A stretch of 10,916 nt of DNA. Origin: Paracoccaceae bacterium (GTDB lineage Bacteria; Pseudomonadota; Alphaproteobacteria; Rhodobacterales; Rhodobacteraceae). The notes beneath the pieces were generated by a model, which made no database searches, was not told where the DNA came from, and saw only the letters and a program-made list of their open reading frames with translations. The DNA is taken from positions 21,526 through 32,441 of the forward strand of contig JAESQH010000139.1 of NCBI GenBank assembly GCA_016765235.1, in the 5' to 3' direction. Below, one piece after another: positions 6,159-10,916 of the stretch (position 1 is its first letter; every line of letters starts with the position of its first letter). The position numbers were made by a program, and so were the translations under genes.

Positions 6159-7814
6159 CTACATGTTCGGATAATTCGGGCCCTCACCACCTTGTGGCGT
6201 AACCCAAGTGATATTTTGGCTAGGGTCTTTAATGTCACAAGTTTTGCAATGGACGCAGTTCTGCGCGTTAATCTGGAAGCGGGGATTAGAACCGTCTTCG
6301 TCCCGTAAGATTTCGTAAACACCGGCGGGACAATATCGTTGCGCTGGTTCCGCAAACTCCGGCAGGTTGACGTCAATCGGTATACTTGAGTCGGCCAGCA
6401 CCAAATGGCACGGCTGTTCCTCCGCATGATTAGTCGCTGAAAAACTGACGTTGGTCAGACGGTCAAAGCTGAGTTTGCCATCCGGTTTGGGGTATTCCAA
6501 GATCTTGTAATCCGCCGCTTTTCCAGTCGCCGCCGCATCGGTTTTCCCGTGACTGAGCGTGCCCAGCGGATTCCAACCTGTAAGGTTAGCGACCCACATG
6601 TCAAACGCACCTAATACCAGTGAGGCAAACAGGCCAAATCTAGACCACAACGGTTTAACATTCCGAACCCGCTTCAGGTCTTTGGCAATCGGGCCAGATT
6701 TCACATCCAAATCATAAGCAGTCAACTCGTCACCCGAACGCCCGGCTTTGATCGCCTCCACTGCGGCCTCAGCCGCAGCCTCGCCCGAAAGCATCGCATT
6801 ATGATTTCCCTTGATGCGTGGTACATTCACCAGACCTGCCGAACATCCCAGCAGCGCCCCACCCGGAAACGCCAGTTTCGGGATAGACTGCCAGCCGCCC
6901 TCGGTGATCGCACGCGCGCCATAAGCGACCCGTTTGCCGCCCTCAAGCATCTTGGCAATGGCCGGATGATGTTTGAAGCGCTGGAATTCCATATACGGGT
7001 ATAAATGCGGGTTTTTGTAATTCAAGTGAACCACAAATCCGACATAAACCTGATTGTTTTCAAGGTGATAAACGAACGATCCGCCACCCGCGTTGCCACC
7101 CAAAGGCCAGCCCATCGTGTGCGTCACCTGACCCTCGAGGTGGTTCTCTGGCTTGATCTCCCAGATTTCCTTCATGCCTAAGCCATATTTTTGAACGTCC
7201 GAATCGGCCTGCAGGTCATATTTAGCAATCACCTGCTGGGACAGGCTGCCGCGCACACCTTCGGAAAGGAATACATACTTGCCATAAAGCACCATCCCCG
7301 GTTCATAGTTCGGCCCCTCGGACCCATCCACGTTCTTGCCAAACTCCCCCGCAACAACGCCCTTAACCTCGCCGTTGTCACCGTAAACCAGCTCCGAACA
7401 GGCCATGCCGGGGAAAATCTCTACGCCCAATTCTTCGGCTTGTTCCGCCATCCAGCGGCACACATTCGCCATCGAAACGATGTAATTACCGTGGTTGTTC
7501 ATCAATGGTGGCATCGGAAAATTAGGGATACGGATAGAGCCGTTCTGCCCCAACATCAAGAAACGATCCTCGGTCACTTTGGTTTTGATCGGCGCGCCGC
7601 GCTCTTTCCAGTCTGGCATCAAAGCATCCAAACCGATCGTATCCAGAACTGCGCCAGAAAGGATATGCGCCCCAACTTCGGAGCCTTTTTCAAGGACCAC
7701 AACATTCAAATCTGCGTCCAGTTGCTTCAACCGGATCGCTGCCGACAGGCCCGCTGGCCCCGCGCCTACAATAACAACGTCGTAATCCATAGACTCGCGT
7801 TCAATTTCCGACAT
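6159..7814 (-). CDS. Electron-transfer flavoprotein:ubiquinone oxidoreductase
   Basis: The 551-residue enzyme carries electrons from reduced ETF, loaded by acyl-CoA and other dehydrogenases, to ubiquinone at the inner membrane. The N-terminal FAD-binding Rossmann motif is VVIVGAGPAGLSAAI (13-27), followed by LEKGSEVGAHILSGA (41-55). The C-terminal domain has the [4Fe-4S] cysteines C495, C520, C523 and C526, with the 25-3-3 spacing known from the human enzyme, in RYCPAGVYE and NCVHCKTCDIKDP. The middle region (about 210-345) contains the HTMGWPLGGNAGGGSFVYHL segment of the family. Length is typical. The ATG at 7814 has AAGGA about nine bases upstream. It is transcribed leftward from the region shared with greA; 126 bases separate it from the TPR gene start, with no clear terminator between. 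ETF itself is not in the window. Confidence 0.96.
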   Translation of the reverse strand: MSEIERESMDYDVVIVGAGPAGLSAAIRLKQLDADLNVVVLEKGSEVGAHILSGAVLDTIGLDALMPDWKERGAPIKTKVTEDRFLMLGQNGSIRIPNFPMPPLMNNHGNYIVSMANVCRWMAEQAEELGVEIFPGMACSELVYGDNGEVKGVVAGEFGKNVDGSEGPNYEPGMVLYGKYVFLSEGVRGSLSQQVIAKYDLQADSDVQKYGLGMKEIWEIKPENHLEGQVTHTMGWPLGGNAGGGSFVYHLENNQVYVGFVVHLNYKNPHLYPYMEFQRFKHHPAIAKMLEGGKRVAYGARAITEGGWQSIPKLAFPGGALLGCSAGLVNVPRIKGNHNAMLSGEAAAEAAVEAIKAGRSGDELTAYDLDVKSGPIAKDLKRVRNVKPLWSRFGLFASLVLGAFDMWVANLTGWNPLGTLSHGKTDAAATGKAADYKILEYPKPDGKLSFDRLTNVSFSATNHAEEQPCHLVLADSSIPIDVNLPEFAEPAQRYCPAGVYEILRDEDGSNPRFQINAQNCVHCKTCDIKDPSQNITWVTPQGGEGPNYPNM

Positions 7815-7991
7815 GCTGGCAATCCTTTAGTTCGTATATCCGTTGCACAATTCCTACCGCGTTCCAGCTTAACAGGTCAATCAGGACACGACATAAACAG
7901 CGTGTAAAACGCGGTTATTGCTTGAAGTAACTTGCACACAAACCTATGTTCACTCGGATATTAACAAAAACCTCACGGACCGGAGATAATT
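7815..7991. promoter_or_regulatory. Divergent intergenic region between ETF-QO gene and greA
   Basis: This 177-base stretch is the longest non-coding region here and must hold promoters for both directions. For the leftward ETF-QO gene a weak candidate is TTGACC (7880-7875) with TAGGAA (7856-7851), spacing 18. A short inverted repeat, ACACG (7886-7890) and CGTGT (7901-7905) with a ten-base gap, lies between the two candidate promoters and could be an operator, but five-base arms are easily found by chance. No small gene or RNA is evident. Confidence 0.5.
7922..7950 (+). promoter_or_regulatory. Candidate sigma-70 promoter of greA
   Basis: TTGAAG (7922-7927) and TATGTT (7945-7950) are separated by 17 bases, each matching four of six consensus positions. 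Transcription would start near 7957, giving a leader of about 35 bases before greA. This is a pattern match only. Confidence 0.4.
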
Positions 7992-8462
7992 ATGGAAAAG
8001 ATCCCTTTGACGATCAAAGGTTTCAAGAAGCTTGATGCGGAACTAAAAGTTCTGAAATCCGAGCGACGCCCTGCCGTGATCCGTGCCATCGCCGAAGCGC
8101 GCGAGCATGGCGATTTGTCCGAGAACGCCGAGTACCACGCCGCGCGCGAGGAACAAAGCCACATCGAGGGTCGTGTTAAGGAACTTGAAAGTATTATCGG
8201 CCTCGCTGACGTGATCGACGTGACCAAAATGTCCGGCACTATAAAGTTTGGCGCAACTGTCGAGTTGGTTAACGAGGACACCGACGTTGAGGTCACCTAC
8301 CAAATCGTAGGCGAGCCAGAGGCTGATATTGAAGCGAATTTATTGAACCTAAAATCCCCCCTCGCCCGCGCCCTTATTGGCAAAGAGGAAGGTGACAGCG
8401 TTGAGGTCCGCACCCCCGGTGGCGGAAAGTCCTACGAGATTCTGTCAATTAAGTATATCTAG
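7992..8462 (+). CDS. greA: Transcription elongation factor GreA
   Basis: The 156-residue protein has the two GreA domains: an N-terminal antiparallel coiled coil (about 1-75) and a C-terminal FKBP-like domain (about 80-156). The tip of the coiled coil reads EHGDLSENAEYHAA with D41 and E44, the acidic pair that positions magnesium in the RNA polymerase active site and stimulates cleavage of backtracked RNA. The C-terminal domain shows FGATVEL, the EADIEANLLNLKSPLARALIG-type segment and GDSVEV. The start MEKIPLTIKGFKKL is typical for the alphaproteobacterial protein, and GGAG lies six bases before the ATG. Length is normal. The following gene of unknown function begins 33 bases later on the same strand and is probably co-transcribed. 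Confidence 0.97.
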   Translation: MEKIPLTIKGFKKLDAELKVLKSERRPAVIRAIAEAREHGDLSENAEYHAAREEQSHIEGRVKELESIIGLADVIDVTKMSGTIKFGATVELVNEDTDVEVTYQIVGEPEADIEANLLNLKSPLARALIGKEEGDSVEVRTPGGGKSYEILSIKYI

Positions 8463-8483
8463 GGTCAAGAACCACAGATAAAA

Positions 8484-8489
8484 AAGGAG
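8484..8489 (+). promoter_or_regulatory. Ribosome-binding site supporting a TTG start
   Basis: AAGGAG lies six bases before TTG 8496. The first in-frame ATG (8562) falls inside the first membrane helix and has no such site, so the TTG is the likely start. Confidence 0.7.
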
Positions 8490-8495
8490 CCGCGA

Positions 8496-9497
8496 TTGCT
8501 CGGCCCATTGGAAAAAGTCACACCCCGCTCCGTCTTTGAAGGACGCGAGATCATCGTCGCCATGATTCTATCCATTGTATGGGTACTTCTAGTAGCGGCG
8601 TATGGCGCTGGTTATTTCGGGTTGCTTGGCGATATTGCAGAACCGCGCGACGCAGTCTTCCTTGAGGTCATATTCTTCCTAATCGTGTTGATCCTGCCCA
8701 CGGCGTTCGTGTGGCTAGGTTCCGCCCTGATTCGGCGAACGTTCCAAATACAAGACGAGGCCCGTCGCTTGGAACGTGAACTTCGCGACCTGCGCACTGG
8801 CGGCAAAAAACCGAGTCAAAACGGCGTTTCCCAGCCAAGGATCAAAGACAACCGCGTGGAAACATTGCAGCATCGGGTCACTGCACTGACGAACCAGATC
8901 AAGCAGATGGAAACCACAATAACTTCGGTACGCCAGATGCAGGCTGCAATGCAGACGCAGGCAACACCAGGTAATGTTGCATCCGAACCGGTCCCTGAAG
9001 CGAGCTCGCCAAAAGCAGCGGACCGAATTATGGACTGGTCTGATTTGTTACGTGCGCTGGATTTTCCACGCGACGAAAAAGATGCCGAGGGTTTCCGTGC
9101 GCTACGATTGGCCAAAAAGGATGAAAGTACCGGCCAGTTACTTCGTGCAGCCGAGGATATCCTCAACCTCCTCGCGCAAGAAGGCATCTATATGGATGAC
9201 CTTCGCCCCGATATCGCTCCGGCCTACGACTGGCGCATGTTCGCAGAAGGTACACGTGGCACTGATGCAAGTACCGTTGGCGGTATTATTGCCCCCGAAG
9301 CGATGGAGCGGATCAAGTCCCGTGAAGAACGTGACCAAATTTTCCGTGACACATCATTACACTTTTTGCGCCGCTTCGACATCATGCTGAAAAACTTCAC
9401 TGAAGGGGCGAGTGACGCACAGATCCAACTCCTCGCAGATACGCGTACTGGAAGGGCCTTTATGCTGCTTGGCCGTGCCGCCGGAATGTTTGGGTAG
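8496..9497 (+). CDS. Unknown protein with two-helix membrane anchor, coiled coil and C-terminal domain
   Basis: I do not recognise a named family for this 333-residue product. Residues about 19-43 and 54-79 are strongly hydrophobic and should form a membrane hairpin that leaves both ends in the cytoplasm (positive RRTF follows the second helix). A charged, heptad-like helical region follows (about 84-100 and 118-152, with ETLQHRVTALTNQIKQMETT), then an Ala/Pro/Ser-rich linker (about 155-175), and a mainly helical C-terminal domain (176-333) ending in LHFLRRFDIMLKNF and TRTGRAFMLLGRAAGMF. There are no cysteines and no visible catalytic motif. The start is TTG with a perfect AAGGAG upstream. 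It follows greA by 33 bases and converges on moeA with a 23-base gap. The layout suggests a membrane-tethered scaffold or stress/envelope protein, but this is only inference. Confidence 0.82.
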   Translation: MLGPLEKVTPRSVFEGREIIVAMILSIVWVLLVAAYGAGYFGLLGDIAEPRDAVFLEVIFFLIVLILPTAFVWLGSALIRRTFQIQDEARRLERELRDLRTGGKKPSQNGVSQPRIKDNRVETLQHRVTALTNQIKQMETTITSVRQMQAAMQTQATPGNVASEPVPEASSPKAADRIMDWSDLLRALDFPRDEKDAEGFRALRLAKKDESTGQLLRAAEDILNLLAQEGIYMDDLRPDIAPAYDWRMFAEGTRGTDASTVGGIIAPEAMERIKSREERDQIFRDTSLHFLRRFDIMLKNFTEGASDAQIQLLADTRTGRAFMLLGRAAGMFG

Positions 9498-9520
9498 TTT
9501 TCTAATTCCCCAAGCTTACG

Positions 9521-10780
9521 CTACAATCCGAATTCGGAAAACGGATAGTACCGAACTAGATCGCCTTCAGCAATTTCGCGACCCTCATTCTGTAATTCGA
9601 CCAATCCTTCCGCCCAGCTAAGACCGGAAATCCGTCCGCTTCCTTCACTTTTAAATACTTCAACGCGGCCATCCGCGTTCATCTTCGCGCGCAAATATTC
9701 ACGACGCCCCGGTTTTTTGATTTTACTAAACGCCGCTGGAAGATGGATACCCCGAGGTTCCGCCCACCCTGCACCACTAAGTTCCAACATGGTCGGGCGC
9801 GCAAATATAAGCGCTGTCACGAATGCGGCAACCGGATTGCCGGGTAACCCGAACACCGGAACACCGTCCCACATCGCCAATGCCAGTGGCCGACCCGGTT
9901 TAATTGCAATGCGCCAAAGGTTCAAAGTACCGGAAGCCTGCAATGCCGCCGAGATGTGATCCTCGTCCCCAGCAGATGCCCCGCCAGACGTCAGGATCAC
10001 ATCCGCCTCTCGCGCGCCTCGTGTTAACATCTTTTTAACCACATCCGCATCATCGCGCACATGGCCCAGATCGACAGGCTCCATCCCCCAACGACGGATT
10101 AAATCCACCAGCATTGGGCGGTTAGCGTCGTATATCTGATGTGGTGCGATATCCTCGCCAATCTGGCGCAACTCGTCACCCGTTGACAACACTCCCACTC
10201 GCAAACGCTTGTAGGTCCGTACGGTATCAACGCCAACGGCGGCCAACAGCGCCAAATCTTGTGGCTGTAAAATACGCCCCGAAGAAAGGACACGCTCCCC
10301 AACGGCAACATCCTCGCCTTTTGGTCTGACATTCGCACCCGCCTTTAGTCCCATCTCAAACTTAAGGATGCCATCCTCAATAACCACGTCCTCCTCAAGC
10401 AGGATTGTATCGATCCCCGTCGGCACCATCGCGCCCGTCAAAATCCGCAAAGCTTTACCCGCCGGAACTGCCCCGTCAAACGGGCCGCCTGCTGCGGCGC
10501 GACCAATCGCCAAGGGCAAAGCTTGTTCACCTTGGCCCAGCGACGCAAACGCGAAACCGTAGCCGTCCACCGCCGAATTCGCATACGGCGGGCTGTTCCG
10601 CTTTGCCACGACATCAACGGCCAGCACGCGGCCACCAGCCGCGGCGGTTGGTACGGGCTCGATGCCCGTGACGACCGAAACCCTTTCGCGAAGGCTCGCC
10701 AATGCTTCATCGACGGGCGTCCAATGCACACCAGGGGGCAGCGAAAAACAATCGTTGGAAAGTTTGGGAGGGTTACGCAA
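9521..10780 (-). CDS. moeA: Molybdopterin molybdotransferase
   Basis: The 419-residue enzyme inserts molybdate into adenylylated molybdopterin to give molybdenum cofactor. Family motifs in order: PPYANSAVDGYGF with the conserved aspartate D72, ILTGAMVPTGID, RPKGEDV, GVLSTGDEL (about 197-205), YDANRPML, VILTSGGASAGDEDH (264-275 region), IKPGRPLA (294-300) and FGLPGNPVAAF (310-320). The last 70 residues form the MoeA C-terminal domain. Length fits single-domain MoeA. Two in-frame TTG codons can start it; the one at 10780 is chosen because AGGAGG lies exactly six bases upstream, whereas it would touch the one at 10786. The start overlaps the end of mobB by eight bases, so the two are coupled. 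The extended N-terminus with DCFSLPPGVHWTPVDEAL recalls Rhodobacterales MoeA proteins. Confidence 0.95.
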   Translation of the reverse strand: MRNPPKLSNDCFSLPPGVHWTPVDEALASLRERVSVVTGIEPVPTAAAGGRVLAVDVVAKRNSPPYANSAVDGYGFAFASLGQGEQALPLAIGRAAAGGPFDGAVPAGKALRILTGAMVPTGIDTILLEEDVVIEDGILKFEMGLKAGANVRPKGEDVAVGERVLSSGRILQPQDLALLAAVGVDTVRTYKRLRVGVLSTGDELRQIGEDIAPHQIYDANRPMLVDLIRRWGMEPVDLGHVRDDADVVKKMLTRGAREADVILTSGGASAGDEDHISAALQASGTLNLWRIAIKPGRPLALAMWDGVPVFGLPGNPVAAFVTALIFARPTMLELSGAGWAEPRGIHLPAAFSKIKKPGRREYLRAKMNADGRVEVFKSEGSGRISGLSWAEGLVELQNEGREIAEGDLVRYYPFSEFGL

Positions 10781-10916
10781 GGCCAACCTCCTTTAGAATA
10801 AAACTGGCGATAGTTTTAATATCATCTAGATCAAACTGCGGCACGGGCAATCCATCTATTACATAATTCGAGGCGACTGCGGTAACAGTTGTGTCTTCAA
10901 CAGCCAGCAACCCTTG
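10773..10916 (-). CDS. mobB: Molybdopterin-guanine dinucleotide biosynthesis protein MobB, C-terminal fragment
   Basis: Only the last 47 residues are in the window; the frame is open to the window edge and ends in TAA at 10773-10775. The visible sequence has VASNYVIDGLPVPQFDLDD followed by IKTIASFILKEVGLA. The LPVP-x-FDLDD-x-x-x-IASFI pattern is typical of the end of MobB, a P-loop GTP-binding protein that assists attachment of GMP to molybdopterin. The nucleotide-binding loop itself lies outside the window, so the identification rests on this tail and on the position directly before moeA, where mobB is common in Rhodobacterales. It overlaps moeA by eight bases. Another small Mo-cofactor protein is possible but less likely. 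Confidence 0.75.
   Translation of the reverse strand, partial: QGLLAVEDTTVTAVASNYVIDGLPVPQFDLDDIKTIASFILKEVGLA
10787..10792 (-). promoter_or_regulatory. Strong ribosome-binding site of moeA inside mobB
   Basis: AGGAGG on the minus strand is six bases before TTG 10780 and lies within the last codons of mobB. It favours TTG 10780 over TTG 10786 and shows that ribosomes finishing mobB are well placed to start moeA. Confidence 0.7.

Noticed and set aside
7191..7907. 238-residue open frame on the + strand opposite the ETF-QO gene
   Set aside because: It is antisense to a clear, complete ETF-QO gene, has a low-complexity His/Arg-rich composition and no recognisable domain or ribosome-binding site.
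9527..9538. Perfect 12-base palindrome TCCGAATTCGGA near the 3' end of moeA
   Set aside because: It encodes SEFG at the MoeA C-terminus, has no loop and no adjoining T-run in the useful direction, so it is not a convincing terminator or site.
1..10916. Mobile element, phage, CRISPR, toxin-antitoxin or defence system
   Set aside because: No transposase, integrase, direct-repeat array or recognised defence gene is present; all intact genes except the small unknowns fit core metabolism, transport or housekeeping.

Overview
The window reads as ordinary chromosomal DNA of an alphaproteobacterium, most likely Rhodobacterales (Roseobacter group) with moderate GC. This assignment is inferred from the protein sequences and from the set of neighbouring genes, not from a database search. 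Genes are packed tightly. The longest non-coding stretch is 177 bases, so no gap exceeds 300 bases. I see no rRNA, tRNA, CRISPR array, insertion sequence, prophage gene or obvious horizontally acquired block.

Left part (1-2473): the end of one EamA/DMT-type exporter on the + strand meets a leftward series of four genes tail to tail. In transcription order these are a DUF2007 protein, a TrmN6-like SAM-dependent methyltransferase, a second complete EamA transporter, and a 56-residue YdcH/DUF465 coiled-coil protein. The DUF2007 and methyltransferase genes share an ATGA overlap.

Middle (2534-7814): a long-chain polyprenyl diphosphate synthase on the + strand, which should make the ubiquinone side chain, faces ispE of the MEP isoprenoid pathway, and their stop codons overlap. 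ispE is the last gene of a leftward pair whose first gene encodes an exported TPR-repeat protein (TGATG overlap). Upstream of that, on the same strand, lies the gene for electron-transfer flavoprotein:ubiquinone oxidoreductase (ETF-QO). The middle block therefore holds isoprenoid supply, quinone tail synthesis and a quinone-reducing enzyme; co-regulation is not shown.

Right part (7815-10916): a divergent intergenic region separates ETF-QO from greA. greA is followed by a conserved-looking gene of unknown function encoding a two-helix membrane anchor, a coiled coil and a soluble C-terminal domain. Converging on it are the molybdenum cofactor genes mobB (only its 3' end is present) and moeA, which overlap by 8 bases.

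I found no convincing new multi-gene system. The points most worth a second look are the unknown membrane protein after greA, the exported TPR protein coupled to ispE, the two convergent gene pairs that share a self-complementary TTAA at their stops, and the coupled mobB-moeA junction with a TTG start.
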